From Nocardia sp. BMG111209 (GTDB taxonomy: Bacteria > Actinomycetota > Actinomycetes > Mycobacteriales > Mycobacteriaceae), in NCBI RefSeq assembly GCF_000381925.1, contig NZ_KB907307.1, positions 2,604,001 to 2,668,000 of the forward strand: DNA of 64,000 bases. Reading direction: 5' to 3'. Under the pieces are notes generated by a model, which saw only the letters and a list, made by a program, of their open reading frames with translations, was not told the origin of the DNA and did not search any database. Positions 44,162-52,224 of the stretch are shown here, piece by piece (within the stretch, counting starts at the first letter, position 1; every line of letters starts with the position of its first letter). A program made the translations under genes and the position numbers.

Positions 44162-44290
44162 GTGATTGACTGGACAAACGATCAACTCGCCCTGCGCGCG
44201 GCGGTCGGCGCATACGCGCGCGAACTGTCCGACGGGCACATCGACGACGACGTCGACGGCCGGTTCCGGCAGGACAAATGGAAACTGCTC
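44162..44290 (+). pseudogene. 5' fragment of acyl-CoA-dehydrogenase-type flavoenzyme
   Basis: GTG at 44162 after AAGAGTTG. 43 codons encode the N-terminal helix of an acyl-CoA dehydrogenase (DWTNDQLALRAAVGAYAREL and RQDKWKLL) before an IS30-family element interrupts. The frame resumes exactly at 45739. Joining both parts over one copy of the CTGCTC direct repeat restores a 376-aa protein of normal length. Confidence 0.9.
44285..44290 (+). repeat. Direct repeat CTGCTC flanking the insertion (left)
   Basis: CTGCTC at 44285-44290 and again at 45739-45744 bracket the element. It may be the target duplication, although 6 bp is longer than the 2-3 bp usual for IS30. Confidence 0.6.
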
Positions 44291-44314
44291 AGGTTCAACC
44301 GGTGGTCGCAACAC
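44291..44314 (+). repeat. Left terminal inverted repeat of the IS
   Basis: AGGTTCAACCGGTGGTCGCA followed by ACAC; pairs with the right end over 24 bases with 5 mismatches. Confidence 0.75.
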
Positions 44315-44333
44315 CCGAGGTCACGGAGGGTGT

Positions 44334-45731
44334 ATGGGAAGGCCATCGGATTGGATGCGAGAGGTGACCGGTCGTGCGCCGATGCGGTCACCGGGACATC
44401 CTGGCCACCAGCGGATAGTGGAGCGCCGTTTCTGGGACGAGATCGCCGAGGGGCTGCTGCCGACGGAAGCGGCTGTCGCAGTGGGGGTATCGCCTGTCAA
44501 GGGCACTCGATGGTTCCGTGATGCTGGCGGGATGTCGCCGTATTCGTGGAGCCCGCCGGGTGGCCGCTATCTGTCGTTCGCCGAGCGTGAGGAGATCGCG
44601 TTGCTGCGGGTGCAGGGCAAGGGTGTTCGGCAGATCGCGCAGGTGCTGGGCCGTAGCCCGTCCACCATCTCCCGGGAACTACGGCGCAACGCCGCCACCC
44701 GCGGCGGCACGCTCGACTACCGCGCCTCGGTTGCCCAGTGGAAGGCGGAGCTGTTCGCCCGGCGTCCGAAGGTAGCGAAACTGTCTGAGAATCAACAGCT
44801 TCGGGACTATGTCCAGCAGCGGCTCGCCGGTCGGATCGCCGACTCGAAGGGCAGGATCGTGGCCGGCCCGCGGACCGGAGCGTGGACCGGCCGCAACAAG
44901 CCCCACCGCTCGGACCGGGAATGGGTGCAGGCGTGGAGTCCTGAGCAGATCTCCCGGCGACTGAAGATCGATTTTCCCGGCGACGCGTCGATGCGGATCA
45001 GCCACGAAGCGATCTATCAGGCGCTGTATATCCACGGGCGTGGTGCGCTGGATCGTGAACTGATCCTGAACCTGCGCACCGGCAGGTCGCTGCGCATGCC
45101 ACGAGCCCGATCCAAGCGGGTGGCCTGGGCGCACATCACCGCGGACGTGCTGATCAGCGAGCGGCCCGCCGAGGCCGAGGACCGTGCGACCGTGGGGCAT
45201 TGGGAAGGCGACCTCATCATCGGCACCGACCGCTCCGCGATCGGCACCCTGGTCGACCGGACCACCCGATTCACCGTCCTGGTCCACCTGCCACGCGAAC
45301 ACGGATGGAGGGAGACGGCGCCGGTCAAGAACGGCCCGGCTCTCAGCGGCTACGGAGCACTGTCGATGAACAAGGCACTGGCTGCGGCGTTGAAGAAGGT
45401 TCCCGCCCCGATGCTGAAGTCCCTGACCTGGGATCGAGGGAAAGAACTGTCCGCACACGCGGCACTGACATCGAAGACTGGCATCCCGGTCTTCTTCGCC
45501 GACCCCCACAGCCCCTGGCAACGCGGAACGAACGAGAACACCAACGGCCTTCTACGGCAATATTTCCCGAAGGGCACTGATCTATCACGTTGGACCGCAA
45601 GGGATCTCGATGCGGTCGCTCACACACTCAACACGCGCCCACGGAAAGTGCTCGGATGGCGCACTCCGGCCGAAGCGATGGCGCATCACCTACAATCACT
45701 GCAACAGCAAAGTGTTGCGTCGACCAGTTGA
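44334..45731 (+). CDS. IS30-family transposase
   Basis: 465 aa. N-terminal helix-turn-helix with LSFAEREEIALLRVQGKGVRQIAQVLGRSPSTISRELRRN, the IS30 DNA-binding signature. Catalytic triad D293 (HWEGDLIIG), D367 (TWDRGKE) and E401 (NENTNGLLRQYFPKGTD), with 33 residues between the second Asp and Glu, as in IS30. ATG at 44334 follows GGAGG; the longer frame starts in the host gene and is not used. It appears intact. Confidence 0.95.
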   Translation: MGRPSDWMREVTGRAPMRSPGHPGHQRIVERRFWDEIAEGLLPTEAAVAVGVSPVKGTRWFRDAGGMSPYSWSPPGGRYLSFAEREEIALLRVQGKGVRQIAQVLGRSPSTISRELRRNAATRGGTLDYRASVAQWKAELFARRPKVAKLSENQQLRDYVQQRLAGRIADSKGRIVAGPRTGAWTGRNKPHRSDREWVQAWSPEQISRRLKIDFPGDASMRISHEAIYQALYIHGRGALDRELILNLRTGRSLRMPRARSKRVAWAHITADVLISERPAEAEDRATVGHWEGDLIIGTDRSAIGTLVDRTTRFTVLVHLPREHGWRETAPVKNGPALSGYGALSMNKALAAALKKVPAPMLKSLTWDRGKELSAHAALTSKTGIPVFFADPHSPWQRGTNENTNGLLRQYFPKGTDLSRWTARDLDAVAHTLNTRPRKVLGWRTPAEAMAHHLQSLQQQSVASTS

Positions 45732-45735
45732 ATCC
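45712..45735 (-). repeat. Right terminal inverted repeat of the IS
   Basis: On the minus strand GGATTCAACTGGTCGACGCA followed by ACAC; 19 of 24 bases match the left end. Confidence 0.75.
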
Positions 45736-45738
45736 GCC

Positions 45739-45744
45739 CTGCTC
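45739..45744 (+). repeat. Direct repeat CTGCTC flanking the insertion (right)
   Basis: Second copy of the CTGCTC that precedes the IS; three bases (GCC) lie between it and the right inverted repeat. Confidence 0.6.
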
Positions 45745-46746
45745 GCCGAGGCCGGTGTATTCACCCTGCCCGCGGCGACCGAATACGGTGGCCTGGCACA
45801 GTCGGTCGTCACGACGATGGGCGTCCTGGAGGAACTCGGATTCGCCTGCCGCGACGGCGGATTGGTGTTCTCGGCCTGTACTCAGCTGGCCAGCAGCGTG
45901 ATTCCCGTCAACCGGTTCGGCAAGCCCGCGCTGAAGGCGACGGTGCTGCCGGCGCTGTGTGACGGATCGATGATCGGCGCCCACGCGATCAGCGAACCCG
46001 CCGCCGGGTCGGACGCGATGGCCATGACGACCACGGCGACCGTCCGCGACGAGCAAGTCGTGCTCAACGGCACCAAGGCATTCGTGTCCAACGGGCCGAT
46101 CGCGGATATCGTCGTGGTCTACGCCAAAGCCGAGGACGGCGGGCTGACCGCCGTCGTGGTCCCGACCGACACCCCGGGTGTCGTGCGCGGCAGGCCGATC
46201 GAGAAGATGGGCCTGCGCACCTCGCCACTGTGCGAACTGTTCCTCGACGACGTACGGGTTCCGGCGCACAACGTGCTGAGCAGTCCGGGCAACGGATACT
46301 TCGTCCTCGACTACGTGATGAAGCGCGAAATCCTGTTCTCCTTCGTCGCCAATGTCGGCGAGATCCGGCGCCGGATCGACGACGTCACCGAATACACCTG
46401 CGGGCATAGCCAATTCGGGCAGCCCCTGTCCACCTTCCAGGCGGTGTCGCACCAGATCGTCGAGATGCGGATGAATCACGACACCGCACGGAAGTGGCTC
46501 TACGACACCGCGGTCCGGCTCATGAACAACCGCGACATCACCACGGACATCGCGTTCAGCAAGATCATCGCCAGCGAGGCCGCGGTCAGTTCGGCGCACA
46601 CCGCGGTCCGACTGCTCGGCGGGTACGGCTACATGCGCGAATACGGCATCGAGAAGGACCTGCGCAACGCGGTCGCCGGGACGATCTACTCCGGGTCCAC
46701 CGAAGTGCAGAAGAACAAACTCGCGTCGCTGCTCAACCTCACCTGA
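45739..46746 (+). pseudogene. 3' fragment of acyl-CoA-dehydrogenase-type flavoenzyme
   Basis: 336 codons in the frame continuing from the 5' fragment: AEAGVFTLPAATEYGG, FAD/substrate motif GAHAISEPAAGSDAMAM, FVSNGPIADIVVVYAKAE, and the C-terminal helical region with SQFGQPLSTFQAVSHQIVEM. The usual catalytic Glu position in YEGT is Ser (IYSGST). The FQAVSHQIVEMR segment resembles prolyl-carrier-protein dehydrogenases. It probably oxidised the carrier-bound amino acid. The fragment could still be translated from an internal start but lacks the N-terminal helices. Confidence 0.9.
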
Positions 46747-46762
46747 CCGGAGGGATCCCCCG

Positions 46763-47425
46763 ATGAATGCGCTCCTCGCGCCCACGCCCTACCTCGACCA
46801 TTCGCATCCGTCCGTCGCCGAGTTCACCGCCGCCGCGATCGGCGATCGGTCGAACACGTTGCGCGACAAGGCGGTCGACCTCTACTACGCCGTCCGCGAC
46901 GGTGTGAACTACGAGGTGTACGGCACCGACATCTCCCCCGACGGACTGCGCGCCAGCGCCGTCCTGTCCGCCGGCCGGGGGTTCTGCCTGCACAAGTCGA
47001 TCCTCTACGCCGCGACCGTCCGCAGCGTGGGGATCCCGAGCCGGATCCTGTGCTCGCGCGTCCGCAACCACCTGGCGTCCCCCGGTCTGCGCGCGCTCGT
47101 CGGCGGTGAGGTCTTTCTCCACTGGTACAACGAGATTCACCTCGACGACCGCTGGATCAAGGCCACCCCGGTGTTCAATCGGCTGCTGTGCCGGATGTAC
47201 GGCATGGAGTCGCTGGAGTTCGACGGCAGATCCGACTCGATCTTCCATCCCACCGCCGACGGCGGCCGCATGGAATTCCTCGACGAGGAACTGGTTTTCG
47301 ACGAGGTCGACCCCGACCGCTTCACGACGCTGATCGCGCAGGCCCATCCGGCGATGGTCACCGACCGCGGGACCGTCCCGGGCGACGGGGTGCTCGCCGC
47401 CGAAGCCCCGGATGTCGCGTCATGA
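46763..47425 (+). CDS. Transglutaminase-like (TGc) protein
   Basis: 220 aa. Cys-protease-like core: RGFCLHKSILYAATVRSVGIPSRI holds the catalytic Cys, then FLHWYNEIHLDDRWIKATPVFNRLL with the His. The third (Asp) residue is not clear after the His strand. The family often catalyses amide bond formation, cleavage or transfer, and can release carrier-bound aminoacyl groups. 16 bp after the flavoenzyme; overlaps the DsbA-like gene (ATGA). Confidence 0.83.
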   Translation: MNALLAPTPYLDHSHPSVAEFTAAAIGDRSNTLRDKAVDLYYAVRDGVNYEVYGTDISPDGLRASAVLSAGRGFCLHKSILYAATVRSVGIPSRILCSRVRNHLASPGLRALVGGEVFLHWYNEIHLDDRWIKATPVFNRLLCRMYGMESLEFDGRSDSIFHPTADGGRMEFLDEELVFDEVDPDRFTTLIAQAHPAMVTDRGTVPGDGVLAAEAPDVAS

Positions 47426-48024
47426 CCACGATCGACATCTACTCCGACTACGTCTGCCCCTACTGCATGCTCGCGGAGACGGTGATCGACGAGATCGCCG
47501 GCGATCGGACGGACGTCGAGATCCGTTGGCGGCCTTTCGAACTGCGCCGATACCCGGCGCCGACGCTGCGGCCGGAGGACGACTACCTGCCCGCGGTGTG
47601 GAGCCGCTCGGTCTATCCGATGGCGCGGCGCCTCGGCGTCGACATCACCCTGCCGACGATCTCGCCGCAGCCGTGGACCCACACCGCATTCGAGGGATTC
47701 CACTACGCCGACGAGCGCGGCGTGGGAAACCCTTACACCACAGCGGTTTTCCGGTCGTTCTTCCGAGAGGACCGCGATATCGGCGACATCGGGGTACTCA
47801 CCGGCATCGCCGCCGGACTGGGCCTCGACACCGCCGACTTCCGGGACGCACTCGAGCAGCGCCGCTACCGCGACACCCATGCCCGCGCAATCACACACGC
47901 CGTCGACGATATCGAGGTGACCGTCGTACCGACCATCCTCATCGGCAACAGGCGGTTCAGCGGCGTTCCCGACCCCGCCGATCTGCACCGCGCGATCGAC
48001 GCCGCCGCACGACCGCTCCCGTAG
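47422..48024 (+). CDS. DsbA-family thioredoxin-fold oxidoreductase (FrnE-like)
   Basis: 200 aa. The CPYC active site (C12-P-Y-C15 in SDYVCPYCML) is that of DsbA/FrnE-type proteins, and VTVVPTILIGNRRFSGV gives the cis-proline loop. No signal peptide, so cytoplasmic. FrnE-like proteins occur in polyketide and peptide clusters as oxidoreductases or isomerases. ATG at 47422 overlaps the TGc stop. Role in the pathway unknown. Confidence 0.87.
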   Translation: MTTIDIYSDYVCPYCMLAETVIDEIAGDRTDVEIRWRPFELRRYPAPTLRPEDDYLPAVWSRSVYPMARRLGVDITLPTISPQPWTHTAFEGFHYADERGVGNPYTTAVFRSFFREDRDIGDIGVLTGIAAGLGLDTADFRDALEQRRYRDTHARAITHAVDDIEVTVVPTILIGNRRFSGVPDPADLHRAIDAAARPLP

Positions 48025-48057
48025 TACCGGCAGCCGCCCGGATCGAAAGGTAGCCAC

Positions 48058-48831
48058 ATGATTTCGCCCCACCCCGACGGCTGGTCCACCGGCATGCACA
48101 TCGGATTCATCGTCCCGCACGCCGATATCGGCCCCGAGGCCGAAGCGCAGACCCTGCTCGCCGGACAGGCCACCGTCCACGGCGGCCGCGTCCACTTCGC
48201 CGCCATGCGCGCCGGCGGTGAGATGGACGACAAGATCGCCCACCAGCCGGTCACCGATTTCACCCAGCCACCCCACATCGACGAGGCGGTGGCCGCACTC
48301 GCACAATCCCCGTTGCACGCCATCGCACTCGCGTTCACCAGCTCCTCCTACAAACACGGTGCCGACGCCGAACGCGCGCTGCTCGACCGGCTGGCCCCAC
48401 ATGCGCGCGGAATACCGCTCAACACCACCTGCACGGCCGCGACCGCCGCCCTCCGAACGCTCGCCGCGAAAACGGTCGCGATCTACAACCCGCCGTGGTT
48501 CGACGAGGGCCTGAACGAACTCGGCGCGACGTACTTCACCGCGGCCGGTTTCGCCGTCGGCCACCGATCGGCCGTCGAACTGCCCAGCCGGCAGCTGGCC
48601 ATAACACCCGAAGGCCTGCACGACTACGTCACCCGCACCGTCGGCGACGAGGACGCGATCTTCGTCGCCGGCAACGGACAACGCGCCATCGGGGCCATCG
48701 AGGCGCTCGAACGCACCATCGGCCGGCCGGTGCTGACCGCCAACCAGGTGCTGACCTGGAAATCGCTCACCGACGCCGGTCGTGACCTGCACGCCCCGGC
48801 CTACGGCCGACTGCTGACCCGGCACACCTAG
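48058..48831 (+). CDS. Asp/Glu-racemase-fold protein (maleate isomerase-like)
   Basis: 257 aa. The overall pattern (GFIVPHADIGPEAEAQTLL opening, LNTTCTAATAALRTL, NQVLTWKSL end) is that of maleate isomerase and arylmalonate decarboxylase. Both catalytic Cys positions are changed: the first block reads AFTSSS where ACTSGS is expected, and the second reads AGNGQR where SCTNLR is expected. Cys125 is at another spot. It may be a non-cysteine lyase or isomerase, or a scaffold. Last gene of the cassette; a strong hairpin follows. Confidence 0.75.
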   Translation: MISPHPDGWSTGMHIGFIVPHADIGPEAEAQTLLAGQATVHGGRVHFAAMRAGGEMDDKIAHQPVTDFTQPPHIDEAVAALAQSPLHAIALAFTSSSYKHGADAERALLDRLAPHARGIPLNTTCTAATAALRTLAAKTVAIYNPPWFDEGLNELGATYFTAAGFAVGHRSAVELPSRQLAITPEGLHDYVTRTVGDEDAIFVAGNGQRAIGAIEALERTIGRPVLTANQVLTWKSLTDAGRDLHAPAYGRLLTRHT

Positions 48832-48840
48832 GTCCGGTAT

Positions 48841-48881
48841 CGACACCGGTGACGACGGGCCGCCCGTCATCACCGGTGTCG
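48841..48881 (+). terminator. Strong hairpin terminator of the biosynthetic cassette
   Basis: A 20-bp stem with one mismatch (48841-48860 against 48862-48881, essentially no loop base) begins 10 bp after the last stop. One of the longest stems in the window. Confidence 0.75.
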
Positions 48882-48938
48882 TCCAGCGGACGGTGCCGAC
48901 CCACCGCGATCGCCATCTCGCGGCTGGCGGGGAAATGA

Positions 48939-48949
48939 ATGTATGTGCA
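48939..48949 (+). promoter_or_regulatory. MarR-type operator, site D
   Basis: ATGTATGTGCA, identical to site C, 34 bp before the MarR2 start codon; fits self-repression. Confidence 0.7.
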
Positions 48950-48982
48950 TACTGGTGCCGGGGCAAGCAAAGGACAGAGCAC

Positions 48983-49498
48983 ATGACCGCCACCCAACCG
49001 GTACCACCGTCGTCCACCCGGATTGCGGCACTGTCCCCCGACGGTCAACGCTGGATGGCACTGACGCTGCTGCACACCGAGGTCCAGGCGCGCATCGAGC
49101 GCGAACTCCAGCGAAAGGTCCGCATCACCTTCTCCGAACTCGCTGCCCTGCACGCCCTTTCGGAGAATTCGCTCGGAGAACTGCGCATCCAGGAACTGGC
49201 CGACGTCACCAGCCTGAACCAGAGTTCGGTGTCACGCCTGGTCTCCCGCCTCCAGGAAACCGGCCTGACCGAGCGCCGTACCTGCGAATTCGACCGCCGC
49301 GGCGTCTACACGGGCATCACCGAGAAGGGCCGCGAGGTCCTGCACACCGCCACCGGCATCTACGAACACGCGCTCCGCGCCAGCATCGACGCGATCCCCA
49401 CCCCGAACTCGGCAACCAGCCTGCGCAACGCAATCGCCGCAATGCCCGTCACCGCGGCCGACGAGACCGACCACCCGACCGGCGACAGCCGCCCCTGA
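48983..49498 (+). CDS. MarR-family regulator 2
   Basis: 171 aa. Winged helix-turn-helix LRIQELADVTSLNQSSVSRLVSRLQETGLTERRTCEFDRRGVYTGIT; the recognition helix (NQSSVSRLVSRLQ) is nearly the same as that of MarR1 (NQSSVTRLLGRLE), so both may bind the same operator. ATG at 48983 after AAAGGA. It closes the cassette. Confidence 0.9.
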   Translation: MTATQPVPPSSTRIAALSPDGQRWMALTLLHTEVQARIERELQRKVRITFSELAALHALSENSLGELRIQELADVTSLNQSSVSRLVSRLQETGLTERRTCEFDRRGVYTGITEKGREVLHTATGIYEHALRASIDAIPTPNSATSLRNAIAAMPVTAADETDHPTGDSRP

Positions 49499-49716
49499 AC
49501 GGCGCCCCGGTTCCAGGCGGTTTTCGACAGCTCGGCCCTACTCCCTTTCCGGTGAGGCGGCTGCGCGCGGCAGCAACCTCCGATCGACGTCGAGGAACTA
49601 CAGCGGTCGATTCCGGTCGGACGATTCTGCGACCGGATCGACACGAAAGAGCCTGTCCAGCAAGTGGTTTCGACGTGCAACCGATATGTGCGCTATCCGA
49701 CCTCCTCCTGTGGTCG

Positions 49717-50325
49717 TCACTGAGTGTGGCCGGGCCGGCTGCCGGAGAGTCCGGCAATCATGATCCGGACCAGCGTGTCGAGGTGGCGCCGGTAGGTCGC
49801 GGACGAGGATGCGCCGGGTTCGAGCCCACGGGCGGAGGCGACCAGCAGTTCTGCTGCGGTGTCGGCGGTCAGGCCGGACGCCCCCAGTTCCAGTTCTCCG
49901 GCGGCTCGGGTGAGCAGATCACGAACCAGTCGTTTGTAGCGACCGGCACTGTCCGCGACCACGTCGGCCGTCAGCCGGTGCTTGGCATCGAGCAGTTCGG
50001 CCGCATGCGGGGACCGGCGGATCGTCTCGGCGGCACCGCCGAACCAGGCGATGTGCATCGCGGCGAGGGTATCCGCGAGCGTTCCGGGCTGTTGCCGGGC
50101 AGCCTCGGCATCGGCCAGCCGGCGCTGGGCCAACCGTCGACTCAACGCCCGGAAGACCTCCTCTTTGCTGGGAAAGCTCAAATAGATGGTGCCCTTGGCG
50201 ATTCCGACCTCCCGGGCGATGTCGTCCATCGAGGTGCGGCGATAACCGTACCGACCGAACACGAGCAGGGCCGCATCCAGAATCTCGCCACGGCGGGCAT
50301 CGACGTCGGCGCGCGGCGGGTTCAT
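49717..50325 (-). CDS. TetR-family regulator
   Basis: 202 aa. N-terminal HTH: SMDDIAREVGIAKGTIYLSFPSKEEVF at residues 32-58; the rest is an effector domain of the TetR_C type (WFGGAAETIRRSP, SARGLEPGAS). Start overlaps the SDR stop by 4 bp, so it is the second gene of an SDR-TetR operon. It likely represses that operon from a dyad upstream of the SDR gene. Confidence 0.9.
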   Translation of the reverse strand: MNPPRADVDARRGEILDAALLVFGRYGYRRTSMDDIAREVGIAKGTIYLSFPSKEEVFRALSRRLAQRRLADAEAARQQPGTLADTLAAMHIAWFGGAAETIRRSPHAAELLDAKHRLTADVVADSAGRYKRLVRDLLTRAAGELELGASGLTADTAAELLVASARGLEPGASSSATYRRHLDTLVRIMIAGLSGSRPGHTQ

Positions 50326-51146
50326 GCCGAGACGACGGGCCGGCGGGCCGGGCCGACAGCGATTTCGGACATGCTCAACTCGATCGGCTGAGTGATCGCG
50401 AACATCACCGCCCGGGCGACATCGTCGGCACTGGCCAGGATCCGACCGGCGGCAGCGACGCGGTCCAGCGTCTCCGGGCTGAACAGGCCGTCCGCCGACG
50501 GCTCGGCCTGCTCACCGAGCGCAGCGGCCAGACCGCCCACCAACTCTGGACGGTGGCGGCCGAGGTTGGTCGCGGTCGTGCCGGGGATCACGGTGACCAC
50601 ACGAATCGTGTCGTTCTCCAATTCCTGCCGCAGCGAAGTCGTGATCGCCTCGACTGCCGCCTTGGTCGCCGAATAGAAGCCGTAGAGACTCGGCGGCGGC
50701 TGCACCCGAGTGGCGCTGGAGGAGATGGTGACAATATGCCCTTCGGCGCCACACGCTCGCATGGCACGCACCGCCGCCCGCGCACCCGCAGCCGGCGCAA
50801 GGACGTTGACCTCCAACATTTCCCGCCACTGCTCGGGATCGCCGTCGACGAGCGGGCCGCGAAACGACACCCCCGCATTGTTGACCATCACATCCAACCG
50901 CCCGGTATCGGCCACCGCCCGCTCCACCAAGCTCTCGACCGCGCCGGCCTCCCGCAGATCCGCCACCACCGCGGTAGCCACGCCACCCGCCCCGGCCACC
51001 GCCGCCACCTTGCCCGCGAGCGCCCCCTCCCGCCGCCCCGCCACGAACACATGCGCCCCCGCCGCACCCAAACGCAACGCCACAGCACGCCCGATGCCAC
51101 TGGAAGCACCCGTGACCACCGCGGTCTTCCCCGCGAAAACACCCAT
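50322..51146 (-). CDS. Short-chain dehydrogenase/reductase
   Basis: 274 aa, classical SDR: TGASSGIG at residues 13-20 (NAD(P) site), NNAG near 89-92, catalytic Ser in SSSATRV (near residue 139) and YxxxK in YSATKAAVE. ATG at 51146 has GGAGG before it. Oxidises or reduces an alcohol/ketone of unknown identity. It forms an operon with the downstream TetR gene. Confidence 0.92.
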   Translation of the reverse strand: MGVFAGKTAVVTGASSGIGRAVALRLGAAGAHVFVAGRREGALAGKVAAVAGAGGVATAVVADLREAGAVESLVERAVADTGRLDVMVNNAGVSFRGPLVDGDPEQWREMLEVNVLAPAAGARAAVRAMRACGAEGHIVTISSSATRVQPPPSLYGFYSATKAAVEAITTSLRQELENDTIRVVTVIPGTTATNLGRHRPELVGGLAAALGEQAEPSADGLFSPETLDRVAAAGRILASADDVARAVMFAITQPIELSMSEIAVGPARRPVVSA

Positions 51147-51168
51147 CCCGCACCTCCCTATACGAGCA

Positions 51169-51206
51169 GACTGACCAGATGACTCAAAAGCCCAAACTAG
51201 TCAGTC
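51169..51206. promoter_or_regulatory. GACTGAC/GTCAGTC dyad upstream of the SDR gene
   Basis: GACTGAC at 51169-51175 and GTCAGTC at 51200-51206, with a further overlapping GTCAGTCA copy, 20-60 bp before the SDR start. Candidate TetR operator; the spacing is long, so only tentative. Confidence 0.4.
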
Positions 51207-51218
51207 AGTCATCACGCT

Positions 51219-51462
51219 TCAACCCCTGACGGCGATAGGGGTCCGGTTATGGGTTCGGACTTCGGCATCAGCGTCGGCGACCAGGCCGTCGACATCGGTA
51301 CCGGCCACCGCGGCCAGGAAGTGCCTGCGGACCGCGTCCAGCAGCATGGCCGCAGCGGCGGCGCCGAGATCCTGGGCCGGCGACGCCTTCTTCGTCCTTC
51401 ACCGCCTGCGCCGCAGTGTCTTTCACCCCGCCAGTGCGCCGGCCGCGTATCACCGGATCCAC
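51219..51462 (-). pseudogene. Possible decayed short gene
   Basis: A minus frame ends in AMLLDAVRRHFLAAVAGTDV followed by DGLVADADAEVRTHNRTPIA and a stop at 51219, a plausible protein C-terminus. The N-terminal continuation (VKDTAAQAVKDEE) is in a different frame. It may be a frameshifted remnant. No family recognised; low confidence. Confidence 0.3.
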
Positions 51463-51499
51463 CCCGGGAACCTCCCACTCCCACGATGCTGGTCAACCA

Positions 51500-52195
51500 C
51501 TATGCACCGCGCGGGCGTCGGGCTGTGAAGACATATTCCCGGCTGTCCTCGGTGAACGGTTCACCGGCGAACCCGCCGTGCAGTGTCTCGAGTTCCAGGC
51601 CCGCAACGTCGAGAAGTCCGAGCCACTCGTTCTTCGTCGCCCACCAGAGAGAACTCACCGCACCGTCATCACGGACCAGGTCGATTCGATTGTCGCCCAA
51701 CGCGTACCGGATCGTATGCGGGACCGGATCGAGCCGGCGAGCGCCGTCCAGACGCACCGCGACGTGGTGATCGAACGCGAACGCGTTCCACGCGAACAAC
51801 CCGCCGGGCTGCAGGCAGGCGGCTACCCGTTCGAAGACGCGGCGGCGGTCCGCCCAGGTGTTCAGGTGCAGCAGCGCACGGAACGGGCAGTAGATCAGCG
51901 CGGCCGGCTGATCGAGGTGCAGCTCGCGCATGTCGGCCTCGTGCAACTCGAGTCGCACACCGGCTTCCGTGGCCTGGGCCGCAGCTCGGTCGAGCATTCG
52001 AGCAGACGTGTCGACACCGATCACAAGCTGCCCGGTGGCCCGGGCGACCGGGATCGCCACCCGGCCGTCGCCGATCGCCAACTCGACCAGAGGTCCCTCG
52101 GCGCGACCGGCGAGGTCGACATAGAACGCGATATCCGCCGTCATCCCTGCCGACCATGCGCCGTAGTGGTCTGCGAATGCCTCGTTCCAGCTCAC
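51500..52195 (-). CDS. Class I AdoMet-dependent methyltransferase
   Basis: 231 aa from the GTG at 52195, where conserved sequence begins (SWNEAFADHYGAW, the usual opening of this family). Motif I is VELAIGDGRVAIPVA; FRALLHLNTWADRR and the NAFAFDHHVAVRL block are typical of small nocardial methyltransferases. Upstream Met codons (52273, 52264) exist but add non-conserved sequence. Substrate unknown. Separate transcription from the caspase gene is uncertain. Confidence 0.82.
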   Translation of the reverse strand: MSWNEAFADHYGAWSAGMTADIAFYVDLAGRAEGPLVELAIGDGRVAIPVARATGQLVIGVDTSARMLDRAAAQATEAGVRLELHEADMRELHLDQPAALIYCPFRALLHLNTWADRRRVFERVAACLQPGGLFAWNAFAFDHHVAVRLDGARRLDPVPHTIRYALGDNRIDLVRDDGAVSSLWWATKNEWLGLLDVAGLELETLHGGFAGEPFTEDSREYVFTARRPRGA

Positions 52196-52224
52196 GCAAC
52201 CAAGACTGCCTCTCCGCCCGAGCG

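Larger units (their letters stand above)
44291..45738 (+). mobile_element. IS30-family insertion sequence (about 1.45 kb)
   Basis: Bounded by imperfect inverted repeats (44291-44314 and 45712-45735, 19 of 24 bases identical) and a CTGCTC direct repeat on each side. It carries one transposase gene on the plus strand. It sits in the flavoenzyme gene of the biosynthetic cassette, so the insertion is later than the cassette. Its GC and codon use look less biased than the host genes. Confidence 0.9.

Noticed and set aside
42004..48831. Ectoine biosynthesis cluster
   Set aside because: Only an EctC-like gene is present; no diaminobutyrate aminotransferase or acetyltransferase.
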